This document shows positions 27,478 through 33,964 of a DNA stretch of 64,000 nt, piece after piece. A program made the position numbers and the translations under genes. The notes under the pieces were generated by a model. The model had not been told where the DNA came from. It saw nothing but the letters and a program-made list of their open reading frames with translations, and made no database searches. Source of the DNA: Streptomyces novaecaesareae. GTDB lineage: Bacteria; Actinomycetota; Actinomycetes; Streptomycetales; Streptomycetaceae. Position 1 is the stretch's first letter. The number at the start of each line of letters is the position of its first letter. Location: assembly GCF_000716875.1 (NCBI RefSeq), contig NZ_JNWQ01000036.1, positions 1-64,000 of the forward strand, given 5' to 3'.

Positions 27478-28047
27478 ATGCGAGCAGTGGTGCAGCGAGT
27501 GACCGAGGCCCGGGTGACCGTGGCCGGTGAGACCGTCGGCGCGATCGAGGGGCCCGGACTCTGCGTCCTGGTCGGCGTCACCCACGACGACACCCCCGCC
27601 AAGGCCGCCCAACTGGCCCGCAAGCTCTGGACGCTGCGGCTGCTGGCCGAGCCTTCCCCCCGAGCCGAAGGCCGCGCCGACGCCGAGAGCGAGGAGCGAC
27701 AAGCGACCGACGCAGGAGGGAGTACCGGAGCGACGAACGTCGGCGTCGGGTCCGAAGCGGCCGGAGGCGAGCGGGGGAGTCGCAGCGAGGGCGTCGAGCA
27801 GAGCTGCTCGGACCTCGGCGCCCCGCTGCTGGTGATCAGCCAGTTCACGCTCTACGGCGACGCCCGCAAGGGCCGCCGGCCCACCTGGAACGCCGCCGCC
27901 CCCGGCCCGGTCGCCGAGCCGCTGGTGGACGAGGTGGTCGCCCAGCTGCGCGCGCTGGGCGCCAAGGTGGAGACGGGCCGGTTCGGCGCCGACATGCAGG
28001 TGGCGCTGGTGAACGACGGCCCGTTCACCGTCCTCGTCGAGGTGTAG
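27478..28047 (+). CDS. dtd: D-aminoacyl-tRNA deacylase with a large in-frame insertion
   Basis: A 189-residue DTD; the family is usually about 141-145 residues. It removes D-amino acids from mischarged tRNA. The N-terminus [15 protein letters not shown], the active-site [12 protein letters not shown] and the C-terminal [11 protein letters not shown] are intact. Residues about 58-108 (27649-27801) are extra: a Glu/Arg/Gly/Ser-rich stretch between LRLLAE and [15 protein letters not shown], where relatives have a short surface loop. The inserted DNA matches a repeat found elsewhere in the window. The frame stays open, so the enzyme may still fold with a disordered loop. It ends 15 bp from the convergent ygfZ. 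Confidence 0.9.
   Translation: MRAVVQRVTEARVTVAGETVGAIEGPGLCVLVGVTHDDTPAKAAQLARKLWTLRLLAEPSPRAEGRADAESEERQATDAGGSTGATNVGVGSEAAGGERGSRSEGVEQSCSDLGAPLLVISQFTLYGDARKGRRPTWNAAAPGPVAEPLVDEVVAQLRALGAKVETGRFGADMQVALVNDGPFTVLVEV
27660..27795 (+). repeat. dispersed repeat element, copy A (inside dtd)
   Basis: Contains AGCGAGGAGCGA (27688-27699), GGAGCGACGAACGTCGGC (27727-27744) and GGGTCCGAAGCGGCCGGAGG through CGAGCGGGGGAGTCGC (27748-27784). The same ordered blocks occur at 8272-8193 (minus strand), and the last block at 56056-56095. It accounts for the extra residues of Dtd. Confidence 0.65.
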
Positions 28048-28062
28048 AACCCGCAGGCACCA

Positions 28063-29034
28063 CTACTGCGGGACGATCACTTCCTGGGTGCCCGGCACCG
28101 TCCCGGCCAGCAGCACCGCGTCCACCGGGACGTTCCGCTTGACGATCGCCAGCGCGATCGGCCCCAGCTCGTGGTGCCGGGCCGAGGAGGTCACGAAGCC
28201 CAGCGCCCGCCCGTCCGGGTCGGCGGCCGACCGCACCTCGGTGCCGTGCGGGGGCAGCGTCTCCTCGGTGCCGTCCAGGTGCAGGAAGACCAGCCGACGC
28301 GGCGGGCGGCCCAGGTTGTGCACCCGGGCGACGGTCTCCTGGCCGCGGTAGCAGCCCTTCTGCAGGTGGACGGCGGTGCGCAGCCAGTCCACCTCGTGCG
28401 GGATGGTCCGGTGGTCGGTCTCGAAGCCGAGCCGGGGCCGGTGGCCCTCGATCCGCAGCGCCTCGTAGGCCCAGATCCCGGCCGCCGGGCCGTACCCGGC
28501 GGTGAGCTTCTCCAGGTCGCCGCGCGGCACGAAGAGGTCGCGCCCGTACGGGAGTTCGCGGACGGCGGCGGCACCGTCGAGGGGGGCGGTGGAGCCGGCC
28601 GGCAGGTGCACCACGGCGTAGTCGGCGGTCGCGTCGGCGACCTCCACCCGGTAGAAGAACTTCATGCTCTCCAGGTAGGCCACCAGCGCGCCCTGGGTGC
28701 CCGGCTCGACGTGCGCCCAGGTGGTGGTGCCGTCGTCCACCAGGTAGAGCGCGTGCTCGACGTGCCCGTTCGGGGAGAGCACCAGCGCCTCGACGGCCTG
28801 CTGCGGCGGGAGTTCGCTGACGTGCTGGGTGAGCAGCAGGTGCAGCCAGGAGAGGCGGTCCGCGCCGGTGACGGTGACCACCCCGCGGTGCGACTGGTCG
28901 ACGAAGCCGGTGCCCTGCGAGAGGTGGCGTTGCTCGCGGAAGATGTCGCCGTAGTGGGCGGCGACGCCCTCGTCGGCGCCCTCGGCGGGGACGGCTCCGG
29001 GCAGGGCAAGCAGCGGACTCTTCACACCGGTCAT
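28063..29034 (-). CDS. ygfZ: folate-binding YgfZ/GcvT-like protein
   Basis: A 323-residue protein of the YgfZ family, identified by the signature KGCYRGQETVAR and the GcvT-like layout (VTVTGADRLSWLHLLLTQ, DWLRTAVHLQ, LGRPPRRLVFLHL). YgfZ proteins assist folate-dependent iron-sulfur cluster assembly or repair. No membrane segment. It is transcribed just after nur with a 10-bp gap. Confidence 0.88.
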   Translation of the reverse strand: MTGVKSPLLALPGAVPAEGADEGVAAHYGDIFREQRHLSQGTGFVDQSHRGVVTVTGADRLSWLHLLLTQHVSELPPQQAVEALVLSPNGHVEHALYLVDDGTTTWAHVEPGTQGALVAYLESMKFFYRVEVADATADYAVVHLPAGSTAPLDGAAAVRELPYGRDLFVPRGDLEKLTAGYGPAAGIWAYEALRIEGHRPRLGFETDHRTIPHEVDWLRTAVHLQKGCYRGQETVARVHNLGRPPRRLVFLHLDGTEETLPPHGTEVRSAADPDGRALGFVTSSARHHELGPIALAIVKRNVPVDAVLLAGTVPGTQEVIVPQ

Positions 29035-29044
29035 ACCGGCCAGC

Positions 29045-29509
29045 TTACGACCGGCCCCCGGCGAGCTTGGCGGTGCAGTCGGCGCAGCGGCCGAAGATGG
29101 CGAAATGCTTGAGGTCGGTGTCGAAGCCGTGCTGTGCGCGCAGGCTGTCGATCAGCGGCTGGGCGATCTCGGTGCCCGTCTCGGTGACCTTCTCGCAGTC
29201 CCGGCAGACCAGGTGCAGGTGGTGGTGGCGGCCGGCCAGGTGGGAGGTCGGGGCGCCGTGGCCGAGGTGGGCGTGCGAGACCAGGCCCAGCTCCTCCAGC
29301 AGCTCCAGGGTGCGGTAGACGGTGGAGATGTTGACGCCGCTGGCGGTCTGCCGGACGTGGCAGAGGATCTCGTCGGGGGTGGCGTGGTCGAGGACGTCGA
29401 CGGCCTCCAGCACCAGCTGCCGCTGCGGGGTGAGGCGGTAGCCGCGCTCCCGCAGGTCGGTCTTCCAGTCGCCGGAGAGTTGCCAGTCGGTGGTGCCGGT
29501 GTCCGCCAC
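29045..29509 (-). CDS. nur: Fur-family regulator, nickel-responsive Nur type
   Basis: A 154-residue Fur-family repressor: helix-turn-helix region LTPQRQLVLEAVDVLDHATPDEIL and GVNISTVYRTLELLEELGLV, dimer domain with HHHLHLVCRDC. The residues described as the nickel site of streptomycete Nur are kept (SHAHLGHG and the KHF histidine), as are the CxxC pairs CRDC and CADC. Nur represses nickel uptake and iron superoxide dismutase genes. GTG 29509 is chosen, with AGGGA seven bases upstream; a longer form starting 12 codons earlier is possible. Confidence 0.82.
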   Translation of the reverse strand: MADTGTTDWQLSGDWKTDLRERGYRLTPQRQLVLEAVDVLDHATPDEILCHVRQTASGVNISTVYRTLELLEELGLVSHAHLGHGAPTSHLAGRHHHLHLVCRDCEKVTETGTEIAQPLIDSLRAQHGFDTDLKHFAIFGRCADCTAKLAGGRS

Positions 29510-29648
29510 GGTGCTGTCCCTGCCAAGTCGGGGGTCCTGAGGCAAGTGTAGGGACCGGCCGGGGGCCGGTCCCTACCTCTGCACGAACTGTGCTGGTTGC
29601 TCTTGCCGAGCCGGTTACTCGAAGAAACCGGTTGGTTGAAGAAGCCGG

Positions 29649-30233
29649 TTACTTGAAGAACGCGATGCCGTCGTCCGGCAGGTCGTTGATGTCCTTGATC
29701 AGCTGGGCCGGACTGAGGACCTTCTTCAGCTGCGCGGACATGTACGGGCGCAGCGGCACGTTCGGGGCGGCCTTCTCGCCGACCCAGAGCAGCTCGCCGT
29801 TGACGAAGCCGTACAGCCGCTTGCCGCCCGAGTACTCCGGCGAGCCCTCGATCCGGGCCACCGCGTCGGTGGAGACGTCGACCTGGGGCTTGCCGTCGGC
29901 CAGCTCGCCGTACCAGATCTCGACCGTGCCGTCGTCGCGGACGGAGGAGATCTCGATCCCCCGGGGGCCGCTGGTGCCGTCGTGGTTGCTCGTGATCCGC
30001 CAGAACGCGTGCTCGTTCTCCAGCGGGCGGACCTTCTCGCCCTCGTTGTCCAGCACCCAGGTGCGGGAGCGGAACTCCAGGAAGGGACGGCCGTCGTGGC
30101 GGATCACGATCTCCTGGCCGAAGTTGCACTTCTCCGTGCCGGGGAAGTCATAGACGCCCGCGCCCTCCCAGGTGCCGAGGAGGAAGGCGAGCGGGACGAC
30201 GTCCTTGTGGAGGTCAGAGGGGATCTCGATCAT
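29649..30233 (-). CDS. nitrobindin-like (FABP-fold) protein
   Basis: A 194-residue protein of the heme-binding beta-barrel (nitrobindin, former DUF1794) family. Signs are LAFLLGTWEGAGVYDFPG, FGQEIVIRHDGRPFLEFRSRTW, HAFWRIT and VEIWYGELADGKPQVD. Family members bind heme and react with nitric oxide or peroxynitrite through a C-terminal histidine. Here that region reads PLRPYMSAQLKKV, with Tyr where I expect the His, so heme binding is doubtful. ATG 30233 removes an unlikely 13-residue extension. Confidence 0.78.
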   Translation of the reverse strand: MIEIPSDLHKDVVPLAFLLGTWEGAGVYDFPGTEKCNFGQEIVIRHDGRPFLEFRSRTWVLDNEGEKVRPLENEHAFWRITSNHDGTSGPRGIEISSVRDDGTVEIWYGELADGKPQVDVSTDAVARIEGSPEYSGGKRLYGFVNGELLWVGEKAAPNVPLRPYMSAQLKKVLSPAQLIKDINDLPDDGIAFFK

Positions 30234-30285
30234 GTTCCTGGTCGCTGTCGTCGTCGGTGCGGGATGCCTCAACCGTACGGCAGGC

Positions 30286-30393
30286 TCAGCGCTGGCCCTG
30301 GTACAGCTTCATCACCGAGAAGATGGCGAACCAGGTGATCAGCACGGCCATGAGGGCCAGCAGACCGTCGAAGAAGATTTCCAGACCGGACAC
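30286..30393 (-). CDS. 35-residue single-pass membrane microprotein
   Basis: A short frame starting with GTG 30393. GGGAG is six bases upstream. The product starts MSGLEIFFDGLLALMAVLIT and ends VMKLYQGQR, so nearly the whole chain is one hydrophobic helix with a basic C-terminal end. Codon choice is like that of neighbouring genes. It lies 52 bp before the nitrobindin-like gene on the same strand and is likely co-transcribed. Function unknown. Confidence 0.6.
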   Translation of the reverse strand: MSGLEIFFDGLLALMAVLITWFAIFSVMKLYQGQR

Positions 30394-30580
30394 GGGGGGC
30401 TCCCAGGCGGCGACAGTGTGGTGGATTTTGCTCGGCTCACTCTATCCGCCGGGCTGCGGCCGGTCGCGGTGAGCCCCACCACGTCGCCGTTCGCGCCGGT
30501 GCCGGCGCGCCGTTCAAGCTTTGCCCACGGGTTCCCGGGATGACGGACGGCGGGGGCTGCGGGAGCCCTAAGGTGGCGCC

Positions 30581-30943
30581 ATGTCGAAGAAACTGGTCAT
30601 CAAGGTCACCGCAGGGGCGGACGCGCCGGAGCGGTGCTCGCAGGCGTTCACGGTGGCGGCCGTGGCCGTCGCCAGCGGGATCGAGGTCTCGCTCTGGCTG
30701 ACCGGGGAGTCCTCCTGGTTCGCGCTGCCGGGCCGGGCGGCGGAGTTCGAACTGCCGCACGCGGCACCGCTGCCGGACCTGCTGGAGTCGATCCTGGCGG
30801 CCGGCTCGGTGACGCTGTGCACCCAGTGCGCGGCCCGGCGCGGGATCGAGCAGAAGGACACCGTCGAGGGAGTCCGGATCGCGGGCGCCCAGGTCTTCGT
30901 CAGCGAGATCATGGCGGACGGCGTCCAGGCGCTCGTGTACTGA
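30581..30943 (+). CDS. DsrE/DsrF-like sulfur-relay domain protein
   Basis: A 120-residue protein with the DsrE/F fold: KLVIKVTAGADAPERCSQAFTVAAVAVASG, then VSLWLTGESSWFALPG, and a cysteine pair in VTLCTQCAARRGI. DsrE-like proteins carry persulfide sulfur or have related roles. The CxxC may be redox active. Single small gene on the plus strand, convergent with the DUF3099 gene 4 bp away. Confidence 0.82.
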   Translation: MSKKLVIKVTAGADAPERCSQAFTVAAVAVASGIEVSLWLTGESSWFALPGRAAEFELPHAAPLPDLLESILAAGSVTLCTQCAARRGIEQKDTVEGVRIAGAQVFVSEIMADGVQALVY

Positions 30944-30947
30944 ATCC

Positions 30948-31220
30948 CTACGAGTGCTCCTCGTGGTCGGGGCGGTCCCGGTCGTGGCCGGGCTCGTCCC
31001 ACTTCGGGTCGTCCCAGCGCGGGTCGTTCCACCAGTCGTCGTCCGGGTCCCGCTTGTTGGCGAACACCGCCGCGGCCGGCGGGATGACCATCGCGACCAC
31101 GCACATGCCGATCGCCGCGCCGACCGAGAAGAACCGCACCACACCCCAGGCCAGGACGAACAGGCCCAGGCACACGCCCATCATGGCGAAGTAGTAGCGA
31201 CGCCGCCGTCTTGCCTGCAC
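30948..31220 (-). CDS. DUF3099-type small membrane protein
   Basis: A protein of about 90 residues: basic start (QARRRRRYY), two hydrophobic helices (FAMMGVCLGLFVLAWGVVRF and VGAAIGMCVVAMVIPPAAAV), and an acidic, Trp/Pro-rich tail (WWNDPRWDDPKWDEPGHDRD). This fits the actinobacterial DUF3099 family. GTG 31220 is chosen by family resemblance; its spacing to GGAGGG is poor. Function unknown. Confidence 0.72.
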   Translation of the reverse strand: MQARRRRRYYFAMMGVCLGLFVLAWGVVRFFSVGAAIGMCVVAMVIPPAAAVFANKRDPDDDWWNDPRWDDPKWDEPGHDRDRPDHEEHS

Positions 31221-31234
31221 CCCTCCACGGTACG

Positions 31235-31267
31235 GCCGAGGGCCCCTGCTCGGCAGGGGCCCTCGGC
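31235..31267 (-). terminator. 15-bp hairpin terminator downstream of the DUF1416 gene
   Basis: GCCGAGGGCCCCTGC (31235-31249) pairs with GCAGGGGCCCTCGGC (31253-31267) around a TCG loop. It lies after the DUF1416 stop codon and before the DUF3099 gene, both on the minus strand. Confidence 0.75.
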
Positions 31268-31269
31268 AC

Positions 31270-31325
31270 GTCACCGCGCGGCTGTCACCGCGTGGATCTC
31301 ACCGCGTGGATGTCACCGCGCCGGT
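31270..31325. repeat. tandem repeat, four copies of a 14-bp unit
   Basis: Copies of (G/C)TCACCGCG(C/T)GGAT-like sequence begin at 31270, 31284, 31298 and 31312, with an exact 14-base period. The last copy diverges at its end and runs into the final codon of the DUF1416 gene. It is intergenic and next to the hairpin at 31235. Confidence 0.8.
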
Positions 31326-31615
31326 CAGACCGCGATCGCGACCTCGACGGCGGTGCCCTGGGAGGCCACCACCTGGCGGTCCACGGTCTGGCCCGGCACC
31401 AGCGCGCGCAGGGTCCACTTGCCCGGGCGGGCGAAGAACCGGAACTGGCCGGTCGCCGAGGTGGGCACCTCGGCCGTGAACTCGCCGCCCTCGTCCAACA
31501 GCCGGACGTAGCCGTTGACCGGCTCGCCGTCGCGGGTCACCGAACCCTGGATGATCGTCTCGTTCGCCACGTCAACTCCTGCCAGGTCCGGCCCGCCGGC
31601 CTTCGCACCGCACAT
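31325..31615 (-). CDS. DUF1416 protein linked to sulfurtransferase
   Basis: A 96-residue protein beginning MCGAKAGGPDLAGVDVANET, with an Ig-like or carboxypeptidase-regulatory-like beta fold (IIQGSVTRDGEPVNGYVRLL, GQFRFFARPGKWTLRALVPG). It lies 40 bp after the rhodanese gene, the standard arrangement in actinobacteria, so a joint role in sulfur transfer is inferred. The N-terminal cysteine could carry sulfur. No enzymatic motif. Confidence 0.88.
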   Translation of the reverse strand: MCGAKAGGPDLAGVDVANETIIQGSVTRDGEPVNGYVRLLDEGGEFTAEVPTSATGQFRFFARPGKWTLRALVPGQTVDRQVVASQGTAVEVAIAV

Positions 31616-31655
31616 GTCCGTACTTCCCTTCTGACTTACGGGTCGAGCCGGAGGC

Positions 31656-32492
31656 TCAGTTGCTGCCGAGCTCGATCGGCACGCCGACCAGGCTGCCGTA
31701 CTCGGTCCACGAACCGTCGTAGTTCTTGACGTTCTCCTGGCCGAGCAGCTCGTGCAGCACGAACCAGGTGAGCGCGGAGCGCTCGCCGATGCGGCAGTAG
31801 GCGATGGTGTCCTTCGCCAGGTCGATGCCCTCGGCCTCGTAGAGCGCCTTGAGCTCGTCGTCGCTCTTGAAGGTGCCGTCGTCGTTGGCGTTCTTGGCCC
31901 ACGGGATGTTGCGGGCGCTCGGCACGTGGCCGGGGCGCTGCGACTGCTCCTGCGGGAGGTGGGCCGGGGCGAGCAGCTTGCCGGAGAACTCGTCGGGCGA
32001 GCGGACGTCGACCAGGTTGAGGTTGCCGATGGCGGCGATCACGTCGTCGCGGAAGGCGCGGATCGACGAGTCGGCGGCCTGCGCCTTGTACTCGGTGGCG
32101 GGGCGGGCCGGCACCTCGGCGACCAGGTCGCGGGAGTCCAGCTCCCACTTCTTGCGGCCACCGTCCAGCAGGCGGACGTCACCGTGGCCGTACAGCTTGA
32201 AGTACCAGTAGGCGTACGAGGCGAACCAGTTGTTGTTGCCGCCGTACAGGACGACGGTGTCGTCGTTGGCGATGCCCTTGGCGCTGAGCAGCGCCTCGAA
32301 GCCCGCCTGGTCGATGAAGTCACGGCGGACCGGGTCCTGGAGGTCCTGCTTCCAGTCGATCCGGACGGCGTTGCGGATGTGGTTCTTCTCGTACGCGGTG
32401 GTGTCCTCGTCGACCTCGACGATGACGACCTTCGGGTCGTCCAGGTGGGCCTGGACCCAGTCGGCGTCGACCAGGACGTCGCTGCGGCTCAT
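31656..32492 (-). CDS. thiosulfate sulfurtransferase (two-domain rhodanese)
   Basis: A 278-residue tandem rhodanese (CysA/SseA type). The inactive N-terminal domain has IVEVDEDTTAYEKNHIRNAVRIDW. The C-terminal domain has NLVDVRSPDEFSG and the active-site loop YCRIGERSALTWF with the catalytic cysteine. It moves sulfane sulfur from thiosulfate to acceptors. ATG 32492 (MSRSDVLVDADWV) has GGAG nine bases upstream. A Cys-rich leader peptide gene precedes it by 232 bp and may regulate it in response to cysteine. Confidence 0.93.
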   Translation of the reverse strand: MSRSDVLVDADWVQAHLDDPKVVIVEVDEDTTAYEKNHIRNAVRIDWKQDLQDPVRRDFIDQAGFEALLSAKGIANDDTVVLYGGNNNWFASYAYWYFKLYGHGDVRLLDGGRKKWELDSRDLVAEVPARPATEYKAQAADSSIRAFRDDVIAAIGNLNLVDVRSPDEFSGKLLAPAHLPQEQSQRPGHVPSARNIPWAKNANDDGTFKSDDELKALYEAEGIDLAKDTIAYCRIGERSALTWFVLHELLGQENVKNYDGSWTEYGSLVGVPIELGSN

Positions 32493-32724
32493 GGTGATGT
32501 TCTCCATCCGAGGGCGGTTTGCGGAAGGTGCTGCTCAGGAGGTGCTGCAGGGGTGCCGGGCGGGTGCGGTCCGAATCCCTGTCCGAATGGCGGGACAGAG
32601 CGGGTGGACCGGTGCGGCCGGGCAGGGAACTGCGGAGTACGTCGGCGCCAACCCGCGATTACAGCCGGGAACGGTCACCGGAGAGATCGGCTACGGGTGT
32701 CAACTACCCCGCCGGAACGCCGAG

Positions 32725-32805
32725 TCAGCGCATTCGACACAGACAGGCGGCCACGCGGCACAGGTCTACCGCCCGCCGCTTCGTGAGGTCCGTCTGTCGC
32801 TTCAT
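32725..32805 (-). CDS. Cys-rich putative leader peptide
   Basis: A 26-codon frame whose product begins MKRQTDLTKRRAVDLCRVAA and ends CLCRMR. It has a basic front and three cysteines near the end. This matches the short putative leader peptides found before sulfur genes in streptomycetes and, in principle, cysteine-sensing upstream peptides described in mycobacteria. It lies 232 bp before the sulfurtransferase start. No Shine-Dalgarno sequence is present, and a promoter places the RNA start at or next to the ATG. Confidence 0.8.
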   Translation of the reverse strand: MKRQTDLTKRRAVDLCRVAACLCRMR

Positions 32806-32812
32806 GCCGACG

Positions 32813-32842
32813 ATGCTAGGGACACCGGCGGCCCACTGTCAT
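32813..32842 (-). promoter_or_regulatory. promoter for the leader peptide/sulfurtransferase transcript
   Basis: On the minus strand ATGACA (32842-32837) and TAGCAT (32818-32813) are separated by 18 bp and resemble housekeeping -35 and -10 elements. Transcription would begin at about 32806, essentially at the ATG (32805), giving a leaderless mRNA. Predicted, not demonstrated. Confidence 0.55.
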
Positions 32843-33030
32843 CAGCGTATCGAATAATGAGACCAAATCGACCGCATCGCGGGATTTGGCCTGAAGTCGA
32901 CCCACCGGGCCCGGCGGGGTGGCCCTCCGGCGGTACGGCACGGGCGGAAACGACACCGCTCCGCGGTCGGCGCTGGAACAGCGCGTCTCGCGGAGCGGAA
33001 CGATTCGGCAGGCCCGTCACGGCGCAGGGC

Positions 33031-33765
33031 TCAGCCCAGGAGCTTGACGCCCTTGCCGTCGAAGGTCAGCTGGAGGCCCTCCGGCAGCGGCGTCACGCCG
33101 TCCTTGTCGCCGTCCTTGGCGGCCAGCTTCAGCCCGGCCGGCAGCGCGTCGAGGGTGAAGCTCATCGGCTCGATCTGCTGGTTGGTGATCCCGGCGACCA
33201 TCCCGGCCAGCGAGCTCAGCCGGAAGCCGTCCACGGTGACGGTGTTCCCGTCGTTGTGCACGCTGCCCTCACCGATCGCGATCGGCCCCAGCGAGGCCTT
33301 GACCTTGCCCGGCCCGCCGTACGACAGGTTCAGCCGGGTGCCGCTGCCCACCGGCAGCTTGGCCCCGTGCAGCAACTGGGAGGCCGGCGGCAGCAGCTGC
33401 GCGAGGTCCGGGTAGGAGATCACCCCGCTGCCGGTGCCGCTGTCCACCGTGGCGCTGCTCATGCTGTCGCTCACCGCGACGCCGGAGAGCTTGGCCTTGA
33501 ACGAGTGCAGCGCCACCTGGTGGCTGCCGTCACCGACGGTCAGGCCGTCGGCGGAGATCCGGACGTCGTCCAGCTTCATCGACAGCACCTGGGTGAGGAA
33601 CGGGAAGCCCTCGATCGAGACGTCCGGCCGCTGGCTCATCCGGCCGCTCTTCACGATCCGGTCGGCGGCCTCGTCCTCGGCCACGCCGACCGCGATCCGG
33701 TCCGCGCCCACCAGGAGGCCGCAGAGCACCGCCAGGCTGATCGTGGCCTTCAGCCATCCGCGCAT
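33031..33765 (-). CDS. DUF2993 (LmeA-like) exported lipid-binding protein
   Basis: A 244-residue protein. N-terminal signal or anchor (WLKATISLAVLCGLLVGAD), then the DUF2993 pattern: VEDEAADRIV-like helix, RPDVSIEGFPFLTQVLSMKLDDV, SGVISYPDLAQLLPP and PEGLQLTFDGKGV. Mycobacterial LmeA of this family is a periplasmic phosphatidylinositol-binding protein. Export and lipid handling are inferred here. Short tandem repeats (33796-33851) lie just upstream. Confidence 0.82.
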   Translation of the reverse strand: MRGWLKATISLAVLCGLLVGADRIAVGVAEDEAADRIVKSGRMSQRPDVSIEGFPFLTQVLSMKLDDVRISADGLTVGDGSHQVALHSFKAKLSGVAVSDSMSSATVDSGTGSGVISYPDLAQLLPPASQLLHGAKLPVGSGTRLNLSYGGPGKVKASLGPIAIGEGSVHNDGNTVTVDGFRLSSLAGMVAGITNQQIEPMSFTLDALPAGLKLAAKDGDKDGVTPLPEGLQLTFDGKGVKLLG

Positions 33766-33795
33766 CGTGTCCCCCGTCGTCGCCGGTCGCCGTAG

Positions 33796-33851
33796 TCGGT
33801 CGCTGTGTCGTTCGCTGTGGTCGTTCGCTGTTCGCTGTGGTCGTTCGCTGT
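33796..33851. repeat. tandem repeat tract upstream of the DUF2993 gene
   Basis: Variants of TCGTTCGCTGTG are repeated about five times with small length changes. The tract starts 31 bp before the DUF2993 start codon and may affect promoter spacing. No protein product is suggested. Confidence 0.65.
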
Positions 33852-33893
33852 CCCGTGGCGGCCATCGGACCCGGCCGCTCCCGCACGACCGTA

Positions 33894-33934
33894 CGACGTC
33901 CCGCCCCGGAGCATGGTTCCGGGGCGGGACGTCG
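33894..33934. terminator. 17-bp perfect hairpin terminator
   Basis: Bases 33894-33910 and 33918-33934 are perfectly complementary over 17 bp with a GCATGGT loop. It follows the stop codon of the large membrane protein gene on the minus strand. Confidence 0.8.
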
Positions 33935-33964
33935 GCGGGAGGGGTGTGCCCGGCGGGGCGGAGG

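Noticed and set aside
27649..27801. Frameshift or pseudogene explanation for the long dtd
   Set aside because: The frame is uninterrupted, and both the upstream and downstream conserved motifs, including SQFTLY and NDGPFT, are in the same frame.
31270..31325. Possible CRISPR-like array
   Set aside because: The units are contiguous 14-mers with no spacers and no cas genes nearby; it is a simple tandem repeat.
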